In this document: positions 1-7,487 of the stretch, in pieces | How the letters are laid out: each line of letters starts with the position of its first letter | Numbering within the stretch: the stretch's first letter is position 1 | Assembly: GCA_031553225.1 (NCBI GenBank) | Contig: JAVBLU010000022.1 | Location: 1 to 22,806 of the forward strand | Length of the DNA stretch: 22,806 nt | Reading direction: 5' to 3' | From: JAVBLU01 sp031553225 | GTDB taxonomy: Bacteria; Bacillota; Clostridia; Christensenellales; UBA1750 | Notes under the pieces: model-generated | The model's database searches: none | The model's input: the letters and a program-made list of their open reading frames with translations, nothing else | What the model was told of the DNA's origin: nothing | Made by a program: the position numbers and the translations under genes

Positions 1-110
1 TGTTTCCTACGCGGGGTTGTGTGCCCCCCGCCCGGCCTCCCCCCTCTCCTCCCCCCCCCGGGGGGGGGCCGGCCCACCCCCCCCCCCCCCACGCCCATTA
101 ATTGTTGCTT
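1..110. other. Low-complexity C/G-rich left edge, no gene
   Basis: This stretch holds C9 directly followed by G9 (51-68, a perfect 18-base palindrome) and a run of fourteen C (77-90), within very C-rich sequence. I see no credible coding region, RNA gene or ribosome binding site. Open frames crossing it are proline/glycine-rich artefacts. It lies just upstream of a clean promoter at 123 and at the window edge, so a contig-end or sequencing artefact is the simplest reading. Confidence 0.6.
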
Positions 111-122
111 TTGCCCTGAGGT

Positions 123-152
123 TTGACAAGCGCCGCGCTGATACGTTAGAAT
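123..152 (+). promoter_or_regulatory. Sigma-A type promoter for the DUF1538/P-II pair
   Basis: A perfect -35 TTGACA (123-128) is followed after 18 bases by TAGAAT (147-152), which matches TATAAT at five of six positions. Transcription would begin near 158-160. That leaves only about ten bases before the ATG at 170, so the mRNA is nearly leaderless. The weak GGTGAT just upstream of the ATG is the only Shine-Dalgarno-like element. Confidence 0.7.
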
Positions 153-169
153 AAAGTCCGGGTGATGAC

Positions 170-1723
170 ATGGGACGGCTACTGCGCTCTAAACTTACGG
201 AGGTGCTGTCGGCCGTACTGCCCATTGTGGCGCTCGTGTGGCTGTTGCACCTCACCTTGGCGCCCATGACGGCAGACGTGCTGCTGCTGTTCCATGTGGG
301 CGCTTTCTTGCTTATTGTCGGCATGGTCGCCTTCATGATCGGCACGGACATCTCCATGCGGCCCATGGGCGAAATGATCGGCGCACAGCTCACTCGCTCG
401 CGCAGGCTGACGCTGTTTGTGGTGTTCGGGCTGCTCATCGGCTTCCTCATCACCGTGGCCGAACCGGATTTGCAGGTGCTGGCCAAGCAGGTGCAGGGCG
501 TACCCGACGCGGTCATTATTTGCGCCGTAGCAGGCGGGGTGGGCGTTTTCCTCGTTATCGCCCTGCTGCGCATCATTTTCCGCGTTAACCTAAAAAAGCT
601 GCTGCTGGGGTGTTATCTGCTCGTCTTCCTTGTGGCGGCCTTCACGAACCCTGCGTTTCTATCGGTGGCTTTTGATTCGGGCGGCGTAACGACCGGCCCC
701 ATCACCGTGCCCTTCATCCTGACCCTGGGCGTTGGCGTCGCTTCCGTCATGGGCAGCCGCTCCAGCGCGGAGGACAGCTTCGGCCTGGTGGCGCTGTGCT
801 CTGTCGGCCCGATCATCGCCGTCATGATCCTCAGCGCGCTCTTCGGCGGCACGGCAGGCGACTATACGCCCGTCCTTACGCCCAGCGCTAACACGATAGG
901 CGGCGCCCTGCACGTGTTCGCAAGCGAACTGCCGGTCTACGCCAAGGAGATCGCCCTGGCGCTGTTGCCCATCGCCGGGTTGTTCATCGCATTTCAACTG
1001 ATCTACCTGCACCTGCACAAAAAGCAGCTCATCCGCATCGGCGTGGGGCTTGTGTACACGTTCATCGGGCTTACGCTCTTCCTCACCGGCGTTAACGTCG
1101 GCTTCTTGCCCGCAGGTAAGGCTCTCGGGGCGGCGCTCGCTTCGCGCGCCTCCAGCTTCTGGGTGATTCCGGTTGGCATGGTGATGGGCTTTTGCGTGGT
1201 GGCTGCGGAGCCGGCCGTACACGTGCTGAACCGCGAGGTCAGCCACATCACGGGCGGCAGCATCTCCCGTCGCGCGATGATGCTCTCGCTGTCGCTTGGC
1301 GTTGCGGTGTCCATCGGTATCTCGATGGTGCGCGCGCTCACGGGTATCTCCATCTGGTGGTTTCTCGCGCCCGGCTACGGCATCGCCTTGGCGCTCATGT
1401 TCGTTACGCCGGGCAGCTTCACCGCCATCGCCTTCGATTCCGGCGGCGTCGCCTCCGGCGCCATGACGGCCACCTTTCTGCTGCCCTTCGCCATGGGTGC
1501 GAGCGAGGCGGTGGGAAGCGACGTGATGACCAGCGCCTTCGGCCTAGTGGCCATGGTGGCCATGACGCCCCTGATCGCCATTCAGCTGCTCGGACTCGTG
1601 TATCGCGTAAAGCAGAACAGCGCGCAGCTTCAGCCGGCGCTCCTGCTTCCGCCTTCCGCCGATGAGGCCGAGAACTACATCGATCTATCCCATTCGCAAA
1701 ACGTGGACGAAGGTGAGTCATAG
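170..1723 (+). CDS. DUF1538 family membrane protein, fused two-domain (UmpAB-like antiporter)
   Basis: A 517-residue polytopic membrane protein with two homologous halves of the DUF1538 family. The duplication is visible directly: the motif AFDSGGV occurs at residues 167-173 and again at 421-427, each preceded by an AEP motif (about 97 and 346) and followed by a conserved FGLVA segment. In some bacteria the halves are separate genes, and a DUF1538 pair (UmpA/UmpB) from Halomonas was described as a two-component Na+/H+ antiporter. By homology this fusion may be a cation/proton antiporter in the cytoplasmic membrane, but its substrate cannot be read from sequence. The ATG at 170 places a basic stretch ahead of the first membrane segment. 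The hydrophilic tail (about 480-517) ends one base before the P-II-like gene, so the two are very likely translationally coupled. Confidence 0.85.
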   Translation: MGRLLRSKLTEVLSAVLPIVALVWLLHLTLAPMTADVLLLFHVGAFLLIVGMVAFMIGTDISMRPMGEMIGAQLTRSRRLTLFVVFGLLIGFLITVAEPDLQVLAKQVQGVPDAVIICAVAGGVGVFLVIALLRIIFRVNLKKLLLGCYLLVFLVAAFTNPAFLSVAFDSGGVTTGPITVPFILTLGVGVASVMGSRSSAEDSFGLVALCSVGPIIAVMILSALFGGTAGDYTPVLTPSANTIGGALHVFASELPVYAKEIALALLPIAGLFIAFQLIYLHLHKKQLIRIGVGLVYTFIGLTLFLTGVNVGFLPAGKALGAALASRASSFWVIPVGMVMGFCVVAAEPAVHVLNREVSHITGGSISRRAMMLSLSLGVAVSIGISMVRALTGISIWWFLAPGYGIALALMFVTPGSFTAIAFDSGGVASGAMTATFLLPFAMGASEAVGSDVMTSAFGLVAMVAMTPLIAIQLLGLVYRVKQNSAQLQPALLLPPSADEAENYIDLSHSQNVDEGES

Positions 1724-1724
1724 G

Positions 1725-2435
1725 ATGTCCGGAATGAACACGAGGGGCGTGTCCCTCCTGCTGGCCATTGTGGACAGGGGCCGGGGCGACGCGGTGTGCG
1801 AGATGGCCGGCAAGGCCGGCGCGCACCTGAAGGTTGTCATACAGGGCGAGGGCACGGCTACCTCGCAAATTCTCAGCATGCTCGGCCTTGAGCAAACCGA
1901 GAAGGACGTGTGCATGTGCGCTTTGTTCGAGGGGAAAGCCGGGCCGCTTCTCGCGGCCCTTGCCGAGCGGATGCAGCTGCGCCGCGCGAACGCAGGCGTC
2001 GCTTGCCTGCTCAGCTTGGACGGAGTGGCCGGGCAAAAAACACTGGATCTCCTATTGGGAAAGGATGCACAGGACATGACGCAAGGCGAGGGCCGCGCGG
2101 TTTCGGCCGCCGCGCCGCAAGGTGAATACGACCTGATCGTGACGATCGTGGACCGCGGCTTTGCCGAGGACGTAATGGACGCCGCACGCCAGGCAGGGGC
2201 CCAGGGTGGCACGGTGGTTCATGCGCGCGGCAGCGGCATCCACGAGACGGAGCGTTTCTTCGGCATTGCCATTCAGCCCGAAAAGGAGATCGTGCTCATC
2301 TTAATCGCACGCGATAGCCGGCACAGCGTGATGAAGGCCGTGTCCGAAAAGGCCGGTCTGGCCACGCCCGGCAAGGGCATCGCGTTCTCCCTGCCCGTGG
2401 ACGACGTGGCGGGTATTACCCACCTGATGAAATAG
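1725..2435 (+). CDS. Tandem P-II-like signalling protein
   Basis: A 236-residue soluble protein made of two P-II-like domains, about residues 9-105 and 135-236. The repeat shows as IVDRG at 15-19 and again at 141-145, each in the first beta strand. The second domain is the better conserved: it has GGTVVHARGSG (161-171) and PGKGIAFSLPVDDVAG (215-230), as in P-II family regulators. The first ends in the degenerate ANAGVACLLSLDGVAG. No long T-loop with the uridylylation tyrosine is evident, so GlnD-type control is unlikely. The ATG at 1725 follows the DUF1538 stop (1721-1723) by one base, with a GGACGAAGGTGAG region upstream as binding site; an upstream in-frame ATG at 1662 lies inside the transporter gene and is less likely. 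The probable role is ligand-dependent control of the adjacent transporter, like GlnK with AmtB. Confidence 0.8.
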   Translation: MSGMNTRGVSLLLAIVDRGRGDAVCEMAGKAGAHLKVVIQGEGTATSQILSMLGLEQTEKDVCMCALFEGKAGPLLAALAERMQLRRANAGVACLLSLDGVAGQKTLDLLLGKDAQDMTQGEGRAVSAAAPQGEYDLIVTIVDRGFAEDVMDAARQAGAQGGTVVHARGSGIHETERFFGIAIQPEKEIVLILIARDSRHSVMKAVSEKAGLATPGKGIAFSLPVDDVAGITHLMK

Positions 2436-2552
2436 AGCGCTCCCCGGGGGAATTCGCGCCCTTCCGCTTGCAGCGAACACCCGCCGGCATACCCGGGAAC
2501 GGGCCGCCGTCTGAAAAGCGCGGCGCGGCTTGACCGAAAGGAGAGGCGGAGC

Positions 2553-3152
2553 ATGTACCGGCGCTTTGTGAAGCCGGCTCTGGACATAGCGGCAGGCTGG
2601 CTGATGGGCCTTGTGCTGGCCGTTCCCTTGCTGTTGCTCGCCCTGGCCGTGCGGCTTACCTCGCCCGGCCCGGCGCTGTTTACCCAGCAGAGGGTAGGCC
2701 GGGGCAGGAAGCTCTTCAAAATATACAAATTTCGCACCATGCGCACGGACGCGCCGAGCAACGTGCCCACGCACATGCTGCAAGACCCAGGCGCCTACAT
2801 CACGAGGCTCGGGCGGTTCCTGCGGCGCTCCAGCCTGGACGAGCTGCCGCAGATATGGAACATCATGCGCGGCGAGGTGAGCTTCGTAGGGCCCCGCCCC
2901 GCGCTGTGGAACCAGGACGATCTGGTGGCCGAGCGCGAGCGGTACGGCGCAAACGACGTGACGCCCGGCATGACAGGCTGGGCGCAAGTGAACGGGCGGG
3001 ACGAGCTGCCCATCCCCGTAAAGGCGGAGCTGGACGGCGCGTACGTGCGGCGTATGTCCTTCCTGTTTGACGCGCGGATCGTGCTGCTCACCTTCTTCCG
3101 CGTGGCCGCGCGCAGCGGGGTTGTGGAAGGGACGGGCGAGAAGCATGGCTGA
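2553..3152 (+). CDS. Bacterial sugar transferase (small phosphoglycosyl transferase)
   Basis: A 199-residue monotopic phosphoglycosyl transferase, which transfers a sugar phosphate from a nucleotide sugar to undecaprenyl phosphate and so starts a lipid-linked glycan at the inner leaflet. One N-terminal hydrophobic segment (about 12-34) is followed by the family landmarks KFRTM (59-63), the catalytic Asp-Glu of DELPQ (96-100), VGPRP (112-116) and GWAQVNGR (142-149). It is about the size of the catalytic core family (PglC/EpsL type) and lacks the extra N-terminal membrane domain of WcaJ/WbaP. The start has a good GAAAGGAGAGG site. It overlaps the next gene by 8 bases and opens a four-gene operon. 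The donor sugar cannot be assigned. Confidence 0.9.
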   Translation: MYRRFVKPALDIAAGWLMGLVLAVPLLLLALAVRLTSPGPALFTQQRVGRGRKLFKIYKFRTMRTDAPSNVPTHMLQDPGAYITRLGRFLRRSSLDELPQIWNIMRGEVSFVGPRPALWNQDDLVAERERYGANDVTPGMTGWAQVNGRDELPIPVKAELDGAYVRRMSFLFDARIVLLTFFRVAARSGVVEGTGEKHG

Positions 3153-4101
3153 ACGGGTGCTCGTGACGGGCGTGAACGGCACGGTGGGCCGCGCGGCGGC
3201 GCTCGCCCTGCACGCCGCCGGCTACGAGGTATACGGCTGGGACGTGGGGGGCGCGGCGGCGCAGCCCTTTGTTGTTTATTCGGCCGTGGACATATGCGAC
3301 AGCGGGGCCGTAACAGCCGGCATGACGGCCGTGCGGCCGGATCACGTGGTGCATCTGGCGGCGCTCGTGCATGGCAAAGGGCGCGACCTATCGCCCGAAG
3401 CGTACGGCCGCATCAACGGCGAGGCGGCCTGCCGCGTGTTCGACGCCGCCGCGCGGGAGGGCGCGCACACGATCCTGTTCTCCAGCACCATCGAGGTGTA
3501 CGGCCCGCAGAGCGTCCGCGCCGTGAGCGAGGACGCGCCCTGCCGCCCGGCCTCGCCTTACGGCGCAAGCAAGCGCCGGGCCGAGGAGCACCTGCTGGCC
3601 ATGGCTGGCGGCCCGCGCCGAGCGGTGATGCGTCTTGCGCCGGTGTACGCGCCCGGCTTCCGTTTGAATGTGGACAAGCGCTTCTATCTGCCCGGCAAAC
3701 GCGCCGCATACTGTTTTCGTGATGGGAGCTACAGCTTCCACTTTTGCGCGCTGCGCAACGTGACGGACTTCCTTGTTCGTTTCCTTTCCTCGGACGCGCC
3801 CTCCGGCGCATATAATGTAAGCGACCGGGACGCGGTCACCGCGGCCGATTTCCTGCGCATGGAGCGCGCGCACAACCCGCGCGTGCGCGTTTTGCGTCTG
3901 CCGTACTGGCCGGCGTACGCCGCCATCGCGGCAGCGGAGGGAGGCCTGCGCCTTGTGCGCCGGGGCGAACCGTTTTTGTCGCGCTACAATTTCCGCAAAC
4001 TCTTTGCCTCCACGCTGTACCCGTCGGACAAGGCGCGTACGGCGCTTGGCGGCATGGACGCTACGCTTCAAAGCGCGCTGTACGAGGAGGAAGAGGCGTG
4101 A
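3145..4101 (+). CDS. NAD-dependent epimerase/dehydratase (extended SDR)
   Basis: A 318-residue nucleotide-sugar SDR enzyme. The N-terminal Rossmann motif GVNGTVG (9-15) is followed by an acidic residue (D33) suited to NAD. The catalytic region shows SST (113-115) and YGASK (Y139, K143), the Tyr-Lys pair of the family. The ATG at 3145 overlaps the upstream sugar transferase stop by 8 bases and is preceded by GGGACGGGCGAG; an upstream frame extension to 3067 lies entirely inside that gene. Placed between a phosphoglycosyl transferase and a glycosyltransferase, it probably makes or modifies the sugar nucleotide used by one of them. It could be a UDP-hexose 4-epimerase, a dehydratase or a reductase; the sequence alone does not decide. 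Confidence 0.85.
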   Translation: MAERVLVTGVNGTVGRAAALALHAAGYEVYGWDVGGAAAQPFVVYSAVDICDSGAVTAGMTAVRPDHVVHLAALVHGKGRDLSPEAYGRINGEAACRVFDAAAREGAHTILFSSTIEVYGPQSVRAVSEDAPCRPASPYGASKRRAEEHLLAMAGGPRRAVMRLAPVYAPGFRLNVDKRFYLPGKRAAYCFRDGSYSFHFCALRNVTDFLVRFLSSDAPSGAYNVSDRDAVTAADFLRMERAHNPRVRVLRLPYWPAYAAIAAAEGGLRLVRRGEPFLSRYNFRKLFASTLYPSDKARTALGGMDATLQSALYEEEEA

Positions 4102-5180
4102 GAATTGCCGTATTGGACGTGGCGGCCAGCGTGGGCGGCGTGGCCACGGTACTGCGTTCCTTTCACAAGTTTGTGCTGGAGCACGGCCGGGCGCACGAAT
4201 GGACCTTCTTTGTGAGCACGGTCGAGCTTGAGAGCGCGCCGCACGTGCGCGTGGTCGCCACGCCCTACACAAAAAAGAACTGGGGCGTGCGGCTGTTTCA
4301 CGATTACTGCGTCCAGCCGCGGCTGCTGCGGCAATCGGGCGCGGAGGTTGTGCTCTCCCTGCAGGACATGATAGCCCACCGCTTCCGCGGCAGGCAAGTT
4401 CTGTTTCTGCAGCAGCCCATCCCGTTTCAAACGCTTAAGCGCTACTCCTTTGTTCGCGGGGGCGAGCGCAAGATGGCCGTTTATCAGCACGTGCTCGGCC
4501 GCATGATCAAAGCCGACTGCCGCCGCGCGGATCTTGTGATTACGCAGACGAACTGCATGGCCGAGGCCGTGGAGCGCATGGCGCGCGTGCCCAAGGAGCG
4601 CCTCGCCGTACTTTCCACGGACGTGGACGTGCGTGGCGCGGCGTCCTGCGCGTTTGTACCTGGCAAGCCGGTAACAACGCGTACGTTCGTGTACCCGGCC
4701 GCCGGATACCCGTATAAAAACCATACCTGCGCCGTACAGGCGGCGCGGCTGCTGGTACAGCGCGGGCACACGGATTTTCGGGTGGTGTTCACCCGCGACG
4801 AGAGCCAGCGCGACGCCTTCGGCGCGCAAGGGCTGCCGCAGGTGGAGTTCGTGGGGACCCTCCCCCGGGCGGACGTGCTGCGCATGTACGTGCAAGACGT
4901 GCTCCTCTTCCCTTCCTACATCGAAAGCGGGAGCCTGCCGCTTCTAGAGGCGCGCAGATTAGGCGGCGTGGAGATCGTCGCGGACGTCGCCTATGCCCGC
5001 GAGCTTCTGTGCGGTTACCCGAACGCATACTTTTTTCCGCCCTTTGATCCCACGGCGCTGGCTGACCTGATGCAGCGCGTGCTGAACGGCGCTTTGCCCT
5101 ACCAGAGCGCCCAGCCGGAGGACGAAAAGGCGCTGAACGGCTGGGCGCAGATGCTGCAGCTGTTGGAAACGCTTCAATAA
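4098..5180 (+). CDS. Glycosyltransferase family 4
   Basis: A 360-residue GT-B fold glycosyltransferase. The N-terminal donor/acceptor loop SVGGVATVL lies at 11-19, and the C-terminal half carries the GT4 EX7E signature in PSYIESGSLPLLEA (E276 and E284). It starts with GTG at 4098, overlapping the stop of the epimerase gene by 4 bases (GTGA), with GGAGGAAGAGG immediately upstream as binding site. It probably adds a second sugar to the lipid-linked product begun by the phosphoglycosyl transferase. No signal peptide is seen and it is likely a cytoplasmic, membrane-associated enzyme. No flippase, polymerase or ligase gene lies nearby, so the glycan may be short or be finished elsewhere. Confidence 0.87.
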   Translation: MRIAVLDVAASVGGVATVLRSFHKFVLEHGRAHEWTFFVSTVELESAPHVRVVATPYTKKNWGVRLFHDYCVQPRLLRQSGAEVVLSLQDMIAHRFRGRQVLFLQQPIPFQTLKRYSFVRGGERKMAVYQHVLGRMIKADCRRADLVITQTNCMAEAVERMARVPKERLAVLSTDVDVRGAASCAFVPGKPVTTRTFVYPAAGYPYKNHTCAVQAARLLVQRGHTDFRVVFTRDESQRDAFGAQGLPQVEFVGTLPRADVLRMYVQDVLLFPSYIESGSLPLLEARRLGGVEIVADVAYARELLCGYPNAYFFPPFDPTALADLMQRVLNGALPYQSAQPEDEKALNGWAQMLQLLETLQ

Positions 5181-5191
5181 GGAGGCCGGCC

Positions 5192-5860
5192 ATGCTCAGT
5201 TGGGAACTCATTGCCGTCGCAGCCGGACAGCTCGCTCTGGCCACCGCCCTGGGCGGCCTTGTAGGCCTGGAGCGCGAGGTGACGCATCACGCCGCGGGGT
5301 TTCGTACGCACATCCTGGTGTGCGTGGGATCGACGCTGGTGATGATGACCGGCGCGTTCGTATTTGAGCAGTATGTGGGGCGCGCGTCCGTCGACCCCAC
5401 GCGCCTAGGCGCACAGGTGGTCAGCGGCATCGGGTTCTTGGGCGCAGGCGCCATCCTGCGCGAGGGGATCAACGTACGCGGCCTGACTACGGCCGCAAGC
5501 CTGTGGATGGTCGGTTGCATCGGTTTGGCGGTTGGAGCAGGATACTACATGGCCGCGGTGGCCGCTACGCTCTTCACCTTTCTCACGCTCACCGCGCTGC
5601 GCACCCTCTCCGAGAAGATTGAACGCCGCTATGGCCGCGTGGTTGTGTTTGAACTGCGGCTGGGCAATGAGCCCGACGCGCTGGGCGAGCTGACCCGGCT
5701 TCTGTCCTCGCACGCCGTGTCCATTCAGCAGATCGCCTTCCACGAAGGTGACAGCCAAAGCCTGACGATCCGCCTAAAGCTCCCCTTCACGCTCACGCAG
5801 ATCGCCCTGCTCGCCATTCTGGACTACAGCGACTGCGTAAGCTCCGTGACCGCGCGCTGA
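5192..5860 (+). CDS. MgtC/SapB family membrane protein
   Basis: A 222-residue protein with an N-terminal MgtC-type membrane domain (about 1-140, four to five hydrophobic segments) and a cytoplasmic C-terminal ACT-like domain (about 150-222). Family landmarks are GLVGLEREV (22-30), the long conserved block from GAQVVSGIGFLGAGAI (73-88), and VRGLTTAAS (95-103). MgtC in Salmonella and Mycobacterium supports survival under low Mg2+ and restrains ATP synthase; the role of most homologues is unsettled. An AAGGAGG site precedes the ATG. The gene starts 11 bases after the glycosyltransferase stop and is followed by a strong terminator, so it is almost certainly the last gene of the glycan operon. Confidence 0.88.
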   Translation: MLSWELIAVAAGQLALATALGGLVGLEREVTHHAAGFRTHILVCVGSTLVMMTGAFVFEQYVGRASVDPTRLGAQVVSGIGFLGAGAILREGINVRGLTTAASLWMVGCIGLAVGAGYYMAAVAATLFTFLTLTALRTLSEKIERRYGRVVVFELRLGNEPDALGELTRLLSSHAVSIQQIAFHEGDSQSLTIRLKLPFTLTQIALLAILDYSDCVSSVTAR

Positions 5861-5881
5861 GGGCGCCCAGCCCGCCGCGCC

Positions 5882-5912
5882 AAGCGCCCTCCTTGTGCGG
5901 GAGGGCGCTTTT
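5882..5912 (+). terminator. Intrinsic terminator after mgtC-like gene
   Basis: A perfect 11-bp stem (5882-5892 with 5900-5910, starting AAGCGCCCTCC) with a 7-base loop is followed by TTTTC on the + strand. It lies between convergent genes and could also stop transcription coming from aspS, although the T-run is better on the + strand. Confidence 0.85.
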
Positions 5913-5937
5913 CGTCGTCCGGGGGCATGATCGCCCG

Positions 5938-7317
5938 TTAGGGAACGAGGCGCAGCTGGTCGCGCGGGAACAGGCACGCCTGGCGCACGTTGGGCAGGCC
6001 GAGCAGCTGCGCGGTCAGCCGCTCCAGCCCGAGCCCAAGCCCGCCGTGCGGCGGCAGGCCGCTGTGGTGTGCAAGCAGGTAATGCGAGAAGGCGGCGGGA
6101 TCCATGCCGCGGCGGCGCATCTTGCGCACCTGGGCCGCATGGTCGTGGATGCGCTGCCCGCCCGTGGTGATCTCTTCACCCCGAAACAGCAGATCGAAGC
6201 TGAGCGTATAGCGCTCGTCCGCCGGATCGTCCATGGCGTAAAAAGGCCGTTTAGCCGACGGATAGTGCGTGACGAAGACGAAGTCGCTCCCCGTCTCGGC
6301 CTTCGCATACGCGCCGATGCGGCGCTCCTCCTCCGGCGACAGGTCGTCCCTTTCCGCGCCCTCCACCCCCGCCAAACGCTTGCCCTCGTCAAAGCGCAGC
6401 GCCGGTATCGCGCCCGGCGAGGGAACGCTCGCGCCAAGCAGCGCGAGTTCCGGGCCGCACTCCTCCCGCACGCACGCCATCGCATCCTCCAGCATGCCCG
6501 CTTCCATGCGCATCACGTCCTCAAAGCCGTCGATGAAGCCCATCTCCAGGTCCACGCTGATGAACTCGCTCAGGTGCCGCGAGGTATCGTGCTGTTCGGC
6601 TCGGTACGCGGGCGCGATCTCGAACACGCGCTCCAGCGGCCCCACCATCATCTGCTTGTACGCCTGCGGGCTCTGCGCCAGATACGCCTGGCGGCCGAAG
6701 TAGTCCACGGCAAACAGGTTCGCGCCGCCCTCGACGCCCTCCTGTACGATCTTGGGCGTGTGGATCTCGCAGAACCGCTGGCCCTGCAAAAAACGCCGCA
6801 TGCCGCGGGTAAGCGCATTTTGCACGAGGAACACGGCGCGCTCCTTCTCGTGCCGCAGCGTGAGCGCCCGGCAGGCAAAGCGGTTGTCGAAGGAGGTGAG
6901 CAAATCCTTGCCGCTGATCACCACGGCCGGCTCGCCCGCCGGCCGCGAGAGCACGCGGCAGTGGCGCAGGTGCAGCTCGCACCCGGCGCGCGAGCGTTCC
7001 TCCGCCTCAAGCGTGCCTTCCGCGATCACACAGTCCCCTTCCCGTATCTCCTCCAGGGGAAACACCGCTTCCAGCGGAACATACAAGCACTGCAGCACCG
7101 ACCGCTTCGTGCGCAGCAGCACAAACGCAAAACCGCTCATCATGCGGATCTTGTGCACATACCCGTGCACGCGGACGCTGCGTCCGATGTAGCCGCGCAA
7201 TTCCTCGGCTTCCGGACGCTGCGAGGGCTGAAACACCATTTCCTGCATGGAAAACGCTCCTTTATCGTGTGATGAAAGCGCGTCCTCGCCGTCGGATAGG
7301 GTCGCGTCCGTGCCCAT
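5938..7317 (-). CDS. aspS: Aspartyl-tRNA synthetase, archaeal/nondiscriminating type
   Basis: A 459-residue class II synthetase that charges tRNA(Asp), and in organisms lacking AsnRS also tRNA(Asn), for GatCAB amidation. An OB-fold anticodon domain (about 44-125) is followed by the catalytic core: motif 2 is FEIAPAYRAEQHDTSRHLSE (232-251) and motif 3 is GLGLGLERLT (426-435). The C terminus, FPRDQLRL, is typical of the short archaeal-type AspRS. The bacterial insertion domain is absent, which fits its length. The ATG at 7317 follows a 13-base perfect Shine-Dalgarno. A second in-frame ATG (Met24) has its own AAAGGAG site. An upstream in-frame ATG at 7398 lies before a terminator in the leader and is not used. 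It is transcribed alone. AsnRS is the main alternative, but the C-terminal block favours AspRS. Confidence 0.9.
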   Translation of the reverse strand: MGTDATLSDGEDALSSHDKGAFSMQEMVFQPSQRPEAEELRGYIGRSVRVHGYVHKIRMMSGFAFVLLRTKRSVLQCLYVPLEAVFPLEEIREGDCVIAEGTLEAEERSRAGCELHLRHCRVLSRPAGEPAVVISGKDLLTSFDNRFACRALTLRHEKERAVFLVQNALTRGMRRFLQGQRFCEIHTPKIVQEGVEGGANLFAVDYFGRQAYLAQSPQAYKQMMVGPLERVFEIAPAYRAEQHDTSRHLSEFISVDLEMGFIDGFEDVMRMEAGMLEDAMACVREECGPELALLGASVPSPGAIPALRFDEGKRLAGVEGAERDDLSPEEERRIGAYAKAETGSDFVFVTHYPSAKRPFYAMDDPADERYTLSFDLLFRGEEITTGGQRIHDHAAQVRKMRRRGMDPAAFSHYLLAHHSGLPPHGGLGLGLERLTAQLLGLPNVRQACLFPRDQLRLVP

Positions 7318-7318
7318 A

Positions 7319-7331
7319 GGATCACCTCCTT
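7319..7331 (-). promoter_or_regulatory. Extended Shine-Dalgarno of aspS
   Basis: Read on the minus strand this is AAGGAGGTGATCC, thirteen bases fully complementary to the usual 3' end of 16S rRNA, placed one base before the ATG at 7317. It decides the aspS start against the upstream in-frame ATG at 7398. Confidence 0.8.
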
Positions 7332-7351
7332 CCGCCCAAAGAACATACAAC

Positions 7352-7383
7352 AAAAACCGCCCCCGGTCGTCCGGATGGCGGTT
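7352..7383 (-). terminator. Leader terminator (attenuator) upstream of aspS
   Basis: On the minus strand AACCGCC (7383-7377) pairs with GGCGGTT (7361-7355). Inside this, CCGG pairs with CCGG around an ACGA loop, and five T follow (7356-7352). It lies inside the aspS transcript, about 35 bases before the start codon and after the promoter, so it can only act on aspS. This is the signature of transcription attenuation. The bases GGAACCGC at its 5' side resemble the core of a T-box (GGNACCGC), but the preceding U of UGGN is replaced by A. Confidence 0.7.
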
Positions 7384-7439
7384 CCTTCGCTCTTCCATCT
7401 CGGGCGCAGCGCCAAAGCAGCGCCTCCGCCCGCAGTTTT

Positions 7440-7487
7440 CTACGGCGGCAGGCGCCCGGCGTCAGCGTCCAAACGGCGCGCTTCCAT
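7440..7487 (-). CDS. Candidate leader peptide of aspS
   Basis: A 15-codon ORF encoding MEARRLDADAGRLPP, preceded by a good GGAGG site six bases before its ATG and lying about 20 bases after the predicted transcription start. Two of its codons are GAC (Asp7 and Asp9, separated by one Ala), matching the amino acid of the synthetase encoded downstream. A hairpin can form just after the Asp codons: GCGCCT pairs with AGGCGC and CCGCC with GGCGG, with the stop codon in the loop. A second, partly exclusive hairpin follows, and then the terminator. Ribosome stalling on Asp codons could therefore set the fate of the transcript. Two Asp codons is a small number and a chance ORF cannot be excluded. Confidence 0.5.
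   Translation of the reverse strand: MEARRLDADAGRLPP

Noticed and set aside
5893..7272. Long + strand open frame of 459 codons opposite aspS
   Set aside because: Its translation is rich in Arg, His and Ala, as expected for the antisense frame of a GC-rich gene, while the minus frame is a clear AspRS with conserved motifs.
7319..7331. Fragment of the 16S rRNA 3' end on the + strand (GGATCACCTCCTT)
   Set aside because: It is the reverse complement of the aspS Shine-Dalgarno, correctly placed before an ATG, and no other rRNA sequence flanks it.
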